Shown here: positions 7,974-16,826 of the stretch, one piece after another
Layout of the letters: every line of letters begins with the position of its first letter
Position numbering within the stretch: the stretch's first letter is position 1
Origin: Anthropogastromicrobium sp050944455
Lineage (GTDB): Bacteria; Bacillota; Clostridia; Lachnospirales; Lachnospiraceae
Assembly (NCBI GenBank): GCA_050944455.1
Contig: JBMNRC010000003.1
Coordinates: 95,727 to 159,726, forward strand
Length of the DNA: 64,000 nucleotides
Direction of reading: 5' to 3'
The notes under the pieces: model-generated
What the model saw: only the letters and a program-made list of their open reading frames with translations
Told to the model about the DNA's origin: nothing
Database searches by the model: none
Program-made: the position numbers and the translations under genes

Positions 7974-8588
7974 ATGGCTTCAGAGATCAGGATCAGAAGT
8001 GTCAGCGCGGAAAAGGATGCGGATGCCCTTCTTTCCGTCTACGCGCCGTACGTGCTGGAAACCGCGATTACGTTTGAATACGAAGTACCGACGCGGGAAG
8101 ATTTTCTTTCCCGCATCCGCGCGGTTCAGCAGAAGTATCCGTATCTGGCGGCGCTGAAAGACGGGGAGATCGCGGGCTACGCCTATGCGGGAGCTTTCAA
8201 TGTGAGAGCGGCATACGACTGGTCCGCGGAGACCAGTATCTACGTGAGAAAGGAAAACAGGCACGAGGGGATCGGCGGGGCACTGTACCGTGCCCTCGAG
8301 CAGGTGATGAAGGGAATGCATGTCACAAACCTGAATGCCTGCATCGGGGTTCCGGCGGGAGACACCGATCCGAATCTGGATCTCAACAGCGCTCAGTTCC
8401 ATCAGCATACAGGCTACAGCCTCGTCGGGAGATTTCACCGCTGCGGGTACAAGTTCGGCCGGTGGTACGACATGATCTGGATGGAAAAATTCATCGGGGA
8501 TCATCCGGACCGGCCGGAGCCGATTGTGCCCGCATCTGACGTTCTGAAAACCATGGCCGGGCCGGACGGATTTCTTGTGCTCCGCTAA
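7974..8588 (+). CDS. GNAT acetyltransferase, phosphinothricin acetyltransferase-like
   Basis: A 204-residue acetyl-CoA-dependent N-acyltransferase. The pattern RKENRHEGIGGALYRAL (about 88-104) is the acetyl-CoA loop; AGYAYAG precedes it and NSAQFHQHTGYSLVGRFHRCGYKFGRWYDM is the C-terminal half of Pat/YncA-like enzymes. About 35 residues extend beyond the usual family end. The open frame begins at GTG 7920, inside the hairpin leader, but GGAAGGAAGG at 7954-7963 selects the ATG at 7974 (GTG 7968 is the alternative). Members modify free amino acids or analogues; the substrate here is unknown. Confidence 0.75.
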   Translation: MASEIRIRSVSAEKDADALLSVYAPYVLETAITFEYEVPTREDFLSRIRAVQQKYPYLAALKDGEIAGYAYAGAFNVRAAYDWSAETSIYVRKENRHEGIGGALYRALEQVMKGMHVTNLNACIGVPAGDTDPNLDLNSAQFHQHTGYSLVGRFHRCGYKFGRWYDMIWMEKFIGDHPDRPEPIVPASDVLKTMAGPDGFLVLR

Positions 8589-8719
8589 TCGGGCACGGAA
8601 CCGGATGAGAGCGGAAGAATTCAGACGGCCCGCATCGGGCAGCCTGCGGCAGAAATCCTGAAATCAGCGGCGGGACTGCCGGACAGCGAGGAAACGCAGG
8701 CAGGGAAGGCGGGAAGAGA

Positions 8720-9346
8720 ATGGATTTTTCGGAGGAGAGCGCGTTCGCGGCACAGTTTTACCGTGAGACGGACAGGACCAGAAGAGAGGCGATCCTCACG
8801 GAGATGCGCGGGAAGATGGAAGACACGGACCGTCTGTCCCTGATGGAGCGGGTCTACCGCGCGAGGTATGGGAAAGCCGTGAGAAAAGGCGGGCTTTTCG
8901 GAAGCGGAGGGGCCGCGGAACCCGACAGATACATCCGCGGAATTCTCATGATCAGCATGATCAGCCCTGCATCCTCAGGGCATGGCCGGCGGAAGGGATC
9001 AAAACAGCTTGAGTCAGCCCTGGCTGAATTCGGGCTGGCGGAGGATGGGACGGCGCCGGACGGCACTCCCGGGACCGGGCAGGTGATCGGGTATGAGCTT
9101 TACAACGCCTGCCTTCTGTATCTCGACCTCTGCCTGTCCGACAGGACATACGGCTCGGCAGTCCTGGGTTTCGGGCACATGAGCCGGGAAAACCTGGTGA
9201 GGAAGATCGCTGACGAGGTCGGCAGGATGACAAAGACAGTCCCGGCAGGCCTCGGCAGGGAGCGGGAAATGCGCACTTTTACGGAAGCGATGAAGCAGGC
9301 TTTTCTGGATACGTTCCCGGATCAGGCGGAGCTGATCGGCGGCTGA
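8720..9346 (+). CDS. Uncharacterised protein (possibly DUF6553-type)
   Basis: A 208-residue soluble, helix-rich protein with no recognised catalytic motif and no signal peptide. The first 45 residues are rich in Arg and Glu; a Gly/Pro-rich loop lies near 112-120. The helical core YELYNACLLYLDLCLSDRTYG follows. It resembles short conserved proteins of unknown role from Clostridia; the DUF6553 label is from memory and unverified. The start at 8720 follows GGGAAGAGA. It is a single gene with no clear operon partner. Confidence 0.6.
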   Translation: MDFSEESAFAAQFYRETDRTRREAILTEMRGKMEDTDRLSLMERVYRARYGKAVRKGGLFGSGGAAEPDRYIRGILMISMISPASSGHGRRKGSKQLESALAEFGLAEDGTAPDGTPGTGQVIGYELYNACLLYLDLCLSDRTYGSAVLGFGHMSRENLVRKIADEVGRMTKTVPAGLGREREMRTFTEAMKQAFLDTFPDQAELIGG

Positions 9347-9383
9347 TCTCCGAAAATGTGAGTATTTTAATGAACTTTCGCAG

Positions 9384-9411
9384 TTGAGTTCTGCCTTTTT
9401 TATGCTATGAT
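9384..9411 (+). promoter_or_regulatory. Putative promoter of the uronate dehydrogenase gene
   Basis: TTGAGT (9384-9389), 16-base spacer, TATGAT (9406-9411). It lies about 70 bases before the gene start. Confidence 0.5.
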
Positions 9412-9483
9412 ATAGACAGAAACATCAGAACTTATCTCTGCCGGGCAGGCAGTGCCTGACCGGCCGCATAACAGGAGGAAAAA

Positions 9484-10353
9484 ATGGCAGGAATTATTGA
9501 CAAGTTCAGACTTGACGGAAAGATCGCATGGGTGACCGGCGCAAGCTACGGCCTCGGCCTTGCTTACGCAACGGCTTTTGCGGAAGTCGGCGCGAAAATC
9601 GTGTTCAACGACATCAAGCAGGAACTGGTTGACAGAGGTCTTGAGGCTTATAAGGAGCGCGGTATCGACGCTTACGGAGCTGTGTGCGATGTCACCAACG
9701 AGGAGCAGGTAGCTGCTTTCGTCAAAGATGTCAATGAGAAATTCGGAACGATCGACATCCTTGTCAACAACGCCGGCATCATCAAGAGAATCCCGATGAT
9801 CGAGATGACCAAGGCTCAGTGGGACCAGGTCATCAATGTCGACCTCACCGGCCCGTTTGTCTGCTCCAAGGCCGTTCTGCCGGGAATGATCAAAAAGGGC
9901 AGCGGCAAAATCATCAACGCCTGCTCGATGATGTCCGAGCTCGGCCGCGAGACGGTTTCCGCCTACGCCGCGGCAAAAGGCGGCCTGAAGATGCTCACCA
10001 AGAATATCTGCTCTGAGTACGGCCAGTATAATATCCAGTGCAATGCAATCGGACCGGGCTACATCGCCACCCCGCAGACCGCGCCTCTCCGCGCCCGCCA
10101 GGCCGACGGATCCATGGCTCCGTTCGACCGCTTCATCCGTTCCAAGACACCGGCTCAGCGCTGGGGTACGCCTGAAGACCTGATGGGCCTCGCGGTATTC
10201 CTCGCTTCCCCGGCTTCTGACTTTATCAACGGACAGGTTGTTTATATCGACGGAGGCATCCTCGCCTATATCGGCCAGGATCCGTCCCAGCTGGACGAGT
10301 CCAAGTTCAAGGCAGTTGAGGATGAGTCCGACATCAAGGTCGGCGACAAATAA
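9484..10353 (+). CDS. SDR dehydrogenase, DhuD/KduD/gluconate 5-dehydrogenase-like
   Basis: A 289-residue NAD(P)-dependent short-chain dehydrogenase. Visible are the nucleotide motif TGASYGLG (about 19-26), NNAG near 96, and the catalytic Ser148, Tyr161 and Lys165. The sequence resembles gluconate 5-dehydrogenase and the KduD/DhuD enzymes that reduce a 2,5-diketo-3-deoxygluconate to 2-keto-3-deoxygluconate. A KDG kinase and KDPG aldolase lie 2.4-4.5 kb downstream, so the uronate role is favoured. An ideal AGGAGG precedes the ATG. The C-terminal tail of about 25 residues after DGGILAYIG is longer than in many SDRs. Confidence 0.8.
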   Translation: MAGIIDKFRLDGKIAWVTGASYGLGLAYATAFAEVGAKIVFNDIKQELVDRGLEAYKERGIDAYGAVCDVTNEEQVAAFVKDVNEKFGTIDILVNNAGIIKRIPMIEMTKAQWDQVINVDLTGPFVCSKAVLPGMIKKGSGKIINACSMMSELGRETVSAYAAAKGGLKMLTKNICSEYGQYNIQCNAIGPGYIATPQTAPLRARQADGSMAPFDRFIRSKTPAQRWGTPEDLMGLAVFLASPASDFINGQVVYIDGGILAYIGQDPSQLDESKFKAVEDESDIKVGDK

Positions 10354-10411
10354 TTAAACATTGTTCCGCACGTGAGCCTGCCGGAAAGGCGCGCGCCGCG
10401 GCAGACAGAAG

Positions 10412-10446
10412 AAGGGCAGTCTGCGGAAGCGGGCTGCCCTTTCTTT
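10412..10446 (+). terminator. Intrinsic terminator after the SDR gene
   Basis: An eight-pair stem (10412-10419 with 10434-10441) with a 14-base loop, followed by a T-rich stretch. It ends only nine bases before the ATG at 10455, so the next gene may depend on partial readthrough. Confidence 0.65.
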
Positions 10447-10454
10447 AAACCCTG

Positions 10455-12374
10455 ATGTCCCCCGGAGAACAGAAAAGAGGCAGAGAGTTGAAAGAAATCG
10501 CAGGACGTAACGTTGTGATGAGAGACGCGGAGGTCCTCCGCAGGGAGGAGGCCAACCGCGATTATCTGATGAGGCTCAGCCCGGACAGCCTGCTGCGCAG
10601 TTTCCGGGTGGAGGCCGGCCTTCCGGAAACCCCGGATGGAGCGGCGCCTTCCGAAATCTACGGCGGCTGGGAATTTCCCACATGCCAGCTCAGGGGCCAC
10701 TTCACGGGCCATTATCTGTCCGCGCTGGCCATGAGGTATTATGAGACCGGCGATGAGGAAGCGAAAGCGCGCGGTGACCGGATGGTGGACGCGCTGAGAG
10801 AGTGCCAGCGGGAGAACGGCGGCGAGTGGGCGGCGGCGATCCCCGAGAAATATTTCCGGTGGATCGGAATCGGGAAAACCGTCTGGGCGCCGCACTACAC
10901 GGTGCACAAACTGCTGATGGGCCTGATTGACATGTACCGGTACGCCGGAAACCGGGAGGCGCTTGAGACGGCGGACCGGATGGGAGACTGGTTTGCACGC
11001 TACGCGGCATCCTACGACCGGGAACAGTTTGACAATATCCTGGATTTCGAGACCGGCGGGATGCTGGAAATCTGGGCGCTGATGCTTGAGATCACGGGCC
11101 AGGAAAAATACAGAACATTATTATACAAATATTACCGGGGAAGGATGTTCGACCGCCTGCTGGCAGGCGGGGACCCGCTCACGAACATGCACGCCAACAC
11201 GACTATCCCGGAGGTGATCGGGTGCTGCGAGGCGTACGAGGCGACCGGCGACGAAAAGTGGAAGAGAGTCGCGGAAGCGTACTGGAAGTGCGCCGTCACC
11301 GACCGCGGTACGTACGCGACCGGAGGCCAGACGCTGGGGGAAGTCTGGACGCCCGAACACTTAATGTCGGCCCGGCTCGGGGACAGGAACCAGGAGCACT
11401 GCACCGTGTACAACATGATCCGCCTGGCCGCGCATCTGTTCCTGTGGACAGGGGATCCCGGATACGCCGACTACATCGAAAGAAATCTGTACAACGGGAT
11501 CATGGCGCAGGGCTACTGGCAGGACGGAATGTCACACGGGCTGACGGACGGCCTGCCGGAGCACCCGAAGAGAGGGCTTCTCACCTATTTCCTTCCGCTG
11601 AGAGCCGGCGCGCGGAAAGGCTGGTCTTCGGAAACGCAGGACTTTTTCTGCTGCCACGGGACGCTTGTCCAGGCGAACGCTTCCTGGAACCGCCATGTGT
11701 ATTATCTGGACGGGAGCGATGTGTATGTCTGCCAGTACTTTGATTCTGAGGCGGACTTTGCTTCAGACGGCCTGCCTGTCCGCATCACCCAGAGGGAAGA
11801 TACGCTGACCGGAAGTTTTCATCTTTCCAGCACGTCGCCGGAACGCCAGAGCATCAGCGCGGTCACGTCTGAGGTAAAAACCAATCCCGACTGCAGAATG
11901 ATCTACCTGAAAATTTCCTGCGGCAGCCCGGTCAGATTCGCCCTTCACCTGAGAGTCCCGTCCTGGTGCGATGGAAATGCGGAGATTACGGTCAACGGTG
12001 AGAAAGCAGAGGCCTTCGGCAGGCCCGGAACGTTCGCCGTCCTGGACCGGGTCTGGAAGGACCAGGATACTGTGGGAATCCTCTTCCGAAAAACAGTCAG
12101 GGCAGTCAGTCTTCCGGGGGACAGCCGCCTGGCGGCCTTCACCTACGGGCCGCTGGTCCTGGCAGGAGAGGTTCCGGAGGAGAGAGTGTTTCACCTGAAG
12201 AGCGGGCAGGAGCCAGAGGACCTGATTGCCCATGAGACCGAGCGGGAATGGGGCCGGTGGAAGGATACCTTCCGCACTGTCGGCGTCGACCCGGGGTTCC
12301 GGCTCATCCCGCTGAAGGACGTCGGGTATGAGCCGTACACCGTGTATTTCGAGCTCGACAGGGAGGACGGCTGA
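10455..12374 (+). CDS. GH127 family beta-L-arabinofuranosidase-like glycoside hydrolase
   Basis: A 639-residue protein of glycoside hydrolase family 127 (formerly DUF1680). The zinc and nucleophile residues of the family are recognisable: Glu and Cys in NQEHC near 314-316 and the double cysteine in FFCCHGT near 399-400. An (alpha/alpha)6 barrel covers about 30-430, with beta domains after it. No signal peptide is seen, so it probably acts on imported oligosaccharides. The ATG at 10455 lacks a good ribosome site; an in-frame TTG at 10488 is seven bases after AAAGAGG and may be the true start (628 residues). It sits between uronate genes, suggesting plant pectin or arabinan-type substrates. Confidence 0.8.
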   Translation: MSPGEQKRGRELKEIAGRNVVMRDAEVLRREEANRDYLMRLSPDSLLRSFRVEAGLPETPDGAAPSEIYGGWEFPTCQLRGHFTGHYLSALAMRYYETGDEEAKARGDRMVDALRECQRENGGEWAAAIPEKYFRWIGIGKTVWAPHYTVHKLLMGLIDMYRYAGNREALETADRMGDWFARYAASYDREQFDNILDFETGGMLEIWALMLEITGQEKYRTLLYKYYRGRMFDRLLAGGDPLTNMHANTTIPEVIGCCEAYEATGDEKWKRVAEAYWKCAVTDRGTYATGGQTLGEVWTPEHLMSARLGDRNQEHCTVYNMIRLAAHLFLWTGDPGYADYIERNLYNGIMAQGYWQDGMSHGLTDGLPEHPKRGLLTYFLPLRAGARKGWSSETQDFFCCHGTLVQANASWNRHVYYLDGSDVYVCQYFDSEADFASDGLPVRITQREDTLTGSFHLSSTSPERQSISAVTSEVKTNPDCRMIYLKISCGSPVRFALHLRVPSWCDGNAEITVNGEKAEAFGRPGTFAVLDRVWKDQDTVGILFRKTVRAVSLPGDSRLAAFTYGPLVLAGEVPEERVFHLKSGQEPEDLIAHETEREWGRWKDTFRTVGVDPGFRLIPLKDVGYEPYTVYFELDREDG

Positions 12375-12712
12375 AACCGCGCACCGGGGCCAGGCCGACT
12401 GCGGAATATCCGGAATCCCGCCGGGCGCTCCCGGCCGGGCTTTCCGCCCGGCCTGTATCCGGTTTTCCCGTATGGCGCTCTTGGACGGACTTTTTGGCCG
12501 GCAGGCGTCAGGGATTTCCGGATGGCGCCGAAGGACGGAACCGCCGGGAGCGCCGGAGAACCGCCGCCGCGCGCTGAGTTGCAAACGGGCCTAAATCGTT
12601 TTATAATAAAATTCAGTGAAAACAGGGCACTTGAGACAGAAATTCCCGCTTTGCTTCCGCGGGCCTGCCGCGGCTGTCCCACACTAAATCACGGAACTGG
12701 AGGGTAACCGAA
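12375..12712. other. Intergenic region before the KDG kinase
   Basis: A GC-rich hairpin (about 12430-12452, stem CCGGCCGGGC/GCCCGGCC) follows the GH127 gene and may terminate it weakly. No coding sequence is supported. A near-consensus promoter lies at 12579-12607, leaving a leader of about 100 bases. Confidence 0.5.
12579..12607 (+). promoter_or_regulatory. Near-consensus promoter of kdgK-eda
   Basis: TTGCAA (12579-12584), a 17-base spacer and a perfect TATAAT (12602-12607). Confidence 0.7.
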
Positions 12713-13810
12713 ATGGAACTGAATTTGAGAGATCCCAGGGACTGTAAATTTGACGCCGTTTCCCTGGGCGAGGTCATGCTGAGACTGGATCCGGGAGAAG
12801 GACGCATCCGCACCGCGAGATCCTTCCGCGCCTGGGAAGGCGGCGGCGAGTACAATGTCATCCGCGGCCTGCACAAGTGCTTCGGCATGCACACCGCCGT
12901 CATCACCGCGTTTGCTGACAACGAGGTCGGCAAGCTGATGAAGGACTTCATCGAGGAAGGCGGAGTGGATACTTCCCTGATTTACTGGAAGAAGACGGAC
13001 GGCATCGGCCGTATCTGCCGCAACGGGCTCAACTTTACCGAGAGGGGCTTCGGCGTCCGCGGAGCCGTCGGATGCTCTGACCGCGCCAACACCGCCATCT
13101 CGCAGGCAACCCCGGAAGACTTCGATTTTGACTACATTTTCGGAACCCTCGGCGTCCGCTGGCTGCACACCGGCGGAATCTACGCTGCGCTCTCCGAGCA
13201 GTCCTGCAAAACCGTCATCGAGGCCATCAAGACCGCGAAGAAATACGGTACTGTTGTCTCCTATGACCTGAACTACCGCCCGTCCATGTGGAGCGCGATC
13301 GGCGGCCAGGCAAAGGCTCAGGAAGTCAACAAGGAGATCGCGAAATATGTCGATGTCATGATCGGCAACGAGGAGGATTTCACCGCGTGCCTCGGCCTTC
13401 AGATCGAAGGACAGGACGCGAGCCTCAAAAAGCTGAACATCGAAGGCTACAAAAAGATGATCGACAAGGCGGCGGAGACCTATCCGAACTTCAAGGCGAT
13501 CGCTACCACGCTCCGCACCGTGAAGACGGCGACGGTCAACGACTGGAAGGCAATCTGCTGGGCGGACGGAAAAATCTACCAGAGCAAAGAGTACAACGGC
13601 CTGGAGATCATGGACCGTGTCGGAGGCGGCGATTCCTTCGCTTCAGGCCTGGTGTACGGGCTGATGACCACCGGCGATCCTGAGAAGGCCGTCAATTACG
13701 GCGCGGCTCACGGCGCGCTCGCCATGACCACGCCGGGAGATACCTCCATGGCAAGCGTCGACGAAGTTGAAGCCCTGATGGGCGGCGTGGGAGCGAGAGT
13801 AAAGCGCTGA
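12713..13810 (+). CDS. kdgK: 2-keto-3-deoxygluconate kinase (PfkB family)
   Basis: A 365-residue sugar kinase of the ribokinase/PfkB fold that would phosphorylate 2-keto-3-deoxygluconate to KDPG. The N-terminal SLGEVMLRLDP and WEGGGEYNV sugar-binding elements and the C-terminal VGGGDSFASGL, with the catalytic aspartate at about residue 307, are diagnostic. It is slightly longer than typical KdgK (about 310-340). Followed by the KDPG aldolase after 195 bases in the same orientation, it fits the last two steps of uronate breakdown. The substrate is inferred from this pairing. Confidence 0.85.
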   Translation: MELNLRDPRDCKFDAVSLGEVMLRLDPGEGRIRTARSFRAWEGGGEYNVIRGLHKCFGMHTAVITAFADNEVGKLMKDFIEEGGVDTSLIYWKKTDGIGRICRNGLNFTERGFGVRGAVGCSDRANTAISQATPEDFDFDYIFGTLGVRWLHTGGIYAALSEQSCKTVIEAIKTAKKYGTVVSYDLNYRPSMWSAIGGQAKAQEVNKEIAKYVDVMIGNEEDFTACLGLQIEGQDASLKKLNIEGYKKMIDKAAETYPNFKAIATTLRTVKTATVNDWKAICWADGKIYQSKEYNGLEIMDRVGGGDSFASGLVYGLMTTGDPEKAVNYGAAHGALAMTTPGDTSMASVDEVEALMGGVGARVKR

Positions 13811-14005
13811 CCGCAATTCTATACGCAATCTTTTTCCGTCATCCCGCTGCGGCATCCCTGTCAGAGACAGCCGCGGGTTCGGAGGGGACGGGAGAGCGGC
13901 CGGGATTTTTTCCGGCACAGAGAATAAACAGTAAACCATGATTTCCGCGCGTTCCTCTATCCGCCTGCCGGCGGAGCGGGACACGCGGTTCTGAGAGGAG
14001 CAGAA

Positions 14006-14677
14006 ATGGCAAATTCACCGAAAATGCAGGCAGTCCTGGACAGATTTCATGAGATCGGCATCATCCCGGTTGTCGTTCTGAACGACCCGAAGGACGCCGA
14101 ACCGCTCGGCAATGCCCTGATGAAGGGCGGCCTGCCGGCAGCAGAGGTTACGTTCCGCACGGACGCCGCGGAGGAATCGATCCGCATCATGTCAAAGAAG
14201 TTCCCGGATATGCTGGTCGGCGCCGGCACGGTTCTGACGGTTGACCAGGTCGACCGCGCGGTGGCGGCAGGAGCGAAATTCATCGTTGCCCCGGGTTTCG
14301 ATCCGGAGATCGTAAAGTACTGCCTGTCCAAGGATATCCCGGTATGCCCGGGCACCGCGACGGCAAGCGAAATCACGGGCTGCGTGAAACTCGGCCTTGA
14401 TCACGTCAAGTTCTTCCCCGCTGAGCTCAACGGCGGGCTGAAGAAGATCAAGGCGATCGGCGCGGCGCTGGTCAATGTGAAATTCATGCCGACCGGCGGC
14501 GTCAACGCCACGAACGTTGTGGATTATCTGAAGGATGACAAGATCTTCTGCGCAGGCGGTTCCTGGATGGTAAAAGGCGACCTGATCAAAGCCGGGAAAT
14601 TTGACGAGATCGAAGCGAAGGTCGCTGAGGCCGCGGCAATCGTGAAAAAAGTCCGCGCAGAGAAGGAAAACGCCTGA
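14006..14677 (+). CDS. eda: Bifunctional KDPG/KHG aldolase
   Basis: A 223-residue class I aldolase that splits 2-keto-3-deoxy-6-phosphogluconate into pyruvate and glyceraldehyde-3-phosphate. The general base lies in AEVTFRT near residue 46 and the Schiff-base lysine in HVKFFPAE at about 135; the phosphate-binding PTGGVN follows near 160. GAGTVLTVDQV is also typical. AGAGGAG precedes the ATG. It ends the kdgK-eda unit, closed by a strong terminator. Confidence 0.92.
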   Translation: MANSPKMQAVLDRFHEIGIIPVVVLNDPKDAEPLGNALMKGGLPAAEVTFRTDAAEESIRIMSKKFPDMLVGAGTVLTVDQVDRAVAAGAKFIVAPGFDPEIVKYCLSKDIPVCPGTATASEITGCVKLGLDHVKFFPAELNGGLKKIKAIGAALVNVKFMPTGGVNATNVVDYLKDDKIFCAGGSWMVKGDLIKAGKFDEIEAKVAEAAAIVKKVRAEKENA

Positions 14678-14744
14678 GTCCGTGCGGTAAATCCAACGGA
14701 ATGTCTCTGTCCGGGGGATACCCGAAAGGCGCGGATCTGGCTGA

Positions 14745-14782
14745 CAGACGGCCCGGCCTGACGCCGGGCCGTCTGTGCTTTT
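14745..14782 (+). terminator. Intrinsic terminator of kdgK-eda
   Basis: A perfect 13-pair stem (14745-14757 with 14763-14775) with a five-base loop and a TTTT-containing tail. Confidence 0.85.
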
Positions 14783-14798
14783 GGAAACGGAGCTGCAA

Positions 14799-15740
14799 AT
14801 GTTTGGTATTATAGCAAAAATCGTGGGGACAATCACGGTATTTACGGCGATTGTCAGTTTTATCCTTTCCATTCTGGAAATGGTTTTCTATCATACAGGA
14901 AACCGCGTGAAAAACACAAAATACTTCTCTGTTTCCGGAAACCCGGGAGCAGCTCCGGCCAGGCGGATAGCAGTCATCACAGGGGCTTCCGGAGGCCTGG
15001 GGCGTGAATACGCCCTGGCTGTCGATGCCTCCGAGAAGAACATCGATGAAATCTGGCTGATTGCCAGAAGCCGTGTCGGGCTCGACGAAACCGCGGCGAA
15101 AATCAAGAACCACCCGACGCTCGTCCTGCCGATGGATCTGTCCATGCCCAACTCGGCCCTGATCCTGGCAGAGCGCGCCAAAACGGAAAATGTGAGGATC
15201 GGGCTTCTGATCAACTGTGCCGGGTACGGCAAAATCGGAACCTACAGGGAGCTGACCGGGGCTGACGTCCGGGGAATGACAGACCTGAACAGCCGGGCGG
15301 CCGCGGACATCACCCAGGAACTTCTTCCCTATATGGAAGCGGGAGACCGTGTGGTCGAAATCTGTTCAACCGCGGCTTTCCAGCCGCTTGGCGGTTTCGC
15401 GGTTTACGGAGCCTCCAAGGCGTATCTGCTGAGCTATGCCAGGGCGCTCAGAGTCGAACTCCTGCCCGCGAAAATCAGGGTGACGGCCGTATGCCCGTAC
15501 TGGATCCGGGACACGAAGTTTATCACGACCGCGAGACAGGCGGAAGGCGGCGGGAAGGCCATAAAGAATTTCGCGCTGTCTTCCACGGCGGCGGGGATCG
15601 CGAAACAGTCGCTCAGGGACAGCAGAATCGGTTTTGCCGTTTCAACGCCGGGACCGTTCTGCACCATCCACCGGATTTTCTCTTCCTTCATTCCCACCCA
15701 GTTTCTGGTTTACATCTGGGAAGGAATGCGTCGGATCTGA
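14799..15740 (+). CDS. Membrane-anchored short-chain dehydrogenase
   Basis: A 313-residue SDR with an N-terminal hydrophobic helix (about residues 5-30) that probably anchors it in the membrane. The cofactor motif TGASGGLGREYA is near 66-77, NCAGYG near 143, and the catalytic pair YGASK near 203-207. The open frame starts upstream at 14775 inside the terminator; GGAG at 14789-14792 selects the ATG at 14799. The substrate is unknown; related proteins are annotated as generic oxidoreductases. It is a single gene with its own very strong terminator. Confidence 0.75.
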   Translation: MFGIIAKIVGTITVFTAIVSFILSILEMVFYHTGNRVKNTKYFSVSGNPGAAPARRIAVITGASGGLGREYALAVDASEKNIDEIWLIARSRVGLDETAAKIKNHPTLVLPMDLSMPNSALILAERAKTENVRIGLLINCAGYGKIGTYRELTGADVRGMTDLNSRAAADITQELLPYMEAGDRVVEICSTAAFQPLGGFAVYGASKAYLLSYARALRVELLPAKIRVTAVCPYWIRDTKFITTARQAEGGGKAIKNFALSSTAAGIAKQSLRDSRIGFAVSTPGPFCTIHRIFSSFIPTQFLVYIWEGMRRI

Positions 15741-15759
15741 TGATGCCGTGATTTCTGTT

Positions 15760-15817
15760 CAGCCGGTCACGGGGCGGGCATGCGTGTCCTGCCCGCCCCG
15801 TGACCGGCTGTTTCTTT
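15760..15817 (+). terminator. Exceptionally long intrinsic terminator
   Basis: A perfect 21-pair stem (15760-15780 with 15790-15810), a nine-base loop and TTTCTTT. It isolates the SDR gene from murI. Confidence 0.88.
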
Positions 15818-15822
15818 CAGGT

Positions 15823-15851
15823 TTGACGGAAATACTGCCTGGTGATACGAT
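15823..15851 (+). promoter_or_regulatory. Putative promoter of murI
   Basis: TTGACG (15823-15828), 17-base spacer, TACGAT (15846-15851), directly after the preceding terminator. Confidence 0.6.
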
Positions 15852-15984
15852 AAGAAAAGCGGATGGGCGCCAGGCCGGAAATCCGGCCGCGTTGGGAAAT
15901 CCGGCAGGCCGTTTCCGCAGAATCTGGAAACCGGATGGCAGGATGCGCGGGGAAGAAAGACGCGTGTCAGCCTTGTGAGGAACT

Positions 15985-16779
15985 ATGTCTGATGAAAAAT
16001 GCCGGCGGGATCTGCCGGTTGGCTTTTTTGACTCCGGGCTTGGGGGACTGAGCGTGCTCAAATCGGCACTGAAGATTCTTCCCTCGGAAGATTACTATTA
16101 TGTCGGTGATTCCGCCCATGCGCCGTATGGATCGCGTCCGGCCGGTGAAATCCGTGAGCTGACTTTTTCCTGCGTGGAAAAGATGAGGGAGCGCGGGATC
16201 AAAGCGCTGGTGATCGCCTGCAATACCGCGACCGCGGCGGCGGTCACACAGGTCAGGGAACGGTACCCGGAGATGCCTGTCATCGGAATCGAGCCGGCGC
16301 TCAAGCCCGCCGTGGAGAGAAGCCGCGGCGGGCAGATCATCGTGATGGCTACGCTGATGACACTGCGGCAGCAGAAATTCAGAAATCTGCTTGATCAGTA
16401 TGCCGGACGCGCATGGGTGACGCCGGTGCCCTGCGAGGGCCTGATGGAGTTTGTGGAGGAGGGAAACCTTAACGGCGCGGAACTGGACAGCTATTTCCAC
16501 AGGCATCTGGATCCGGTGGCAACCGACCGGCTGGAATCCATTGTTCTCGGCTGCACGCACTACCCGTTCCTCAAAGGGCACCTGAGAAGATATTTCAGCG
16601 GGCGGAACATCGATCTGATTGACGGAAGCGACGGCACGGTGAGGGAACTCCGCCGCAGGCTTGAGGAAACCGGGCTTCTGCGGGAGACCGGACGGAAGGG
16701 AACAGTGGAAATTGAGAACACAGCCGGAGAGAAGATGATCGCAAGAAGCAGGAAGCTGCTGTCGCTTCCGACAGACTGA
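15985..16779 (+). CDS. murI: Glutamate racemase
   Basis: A 264-residue cofactor-independent racemase that makes D-glutamate for peptidoglycan. The two catalytic cysteines are in ACNTATA (about Cys79) and LGCTHYPF (about Cys190). The N-terminal FFDSGLGGLSVL (Asp16-Ser17) and GDSAHAPYG are typical. Here THYPF replaces neither catalytic residue, so the enzyme should be active. The start follows TGTGAGGAA. It lies 47 bases before an AI-2E-type transporter and is probably cotranscribed with it. Confidence 0.93.
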   Translation: MSDEKCRRDLPVGFFDSGLGGLSVLKSALKILPSEDYYYVGDSAHAPYGSRPAGEIRELTFSCVEKMRERGIKALVIACNTATAAAVTQVRERYPEMPVIGIEPALKPAVERSRGGQIIVMATLMTLRQQKFRNLLDQYAGRAWVTPVPCEGLMEFVEEGNLNGAELDSYFHRHLDPVATDRLESIVLGCTHYPFLKGHLRRYFSGRNIDLIDGSDGTVRELRRRLEETGLLRETGRKGTVEIENTAGEKMIARSRKLLSLPTD

Positions 16780-16826
16780 ACACGGGCAGAGGCCTGATTT
16801 TCCGGGGGGGAGGGAAAAAAACAGCC

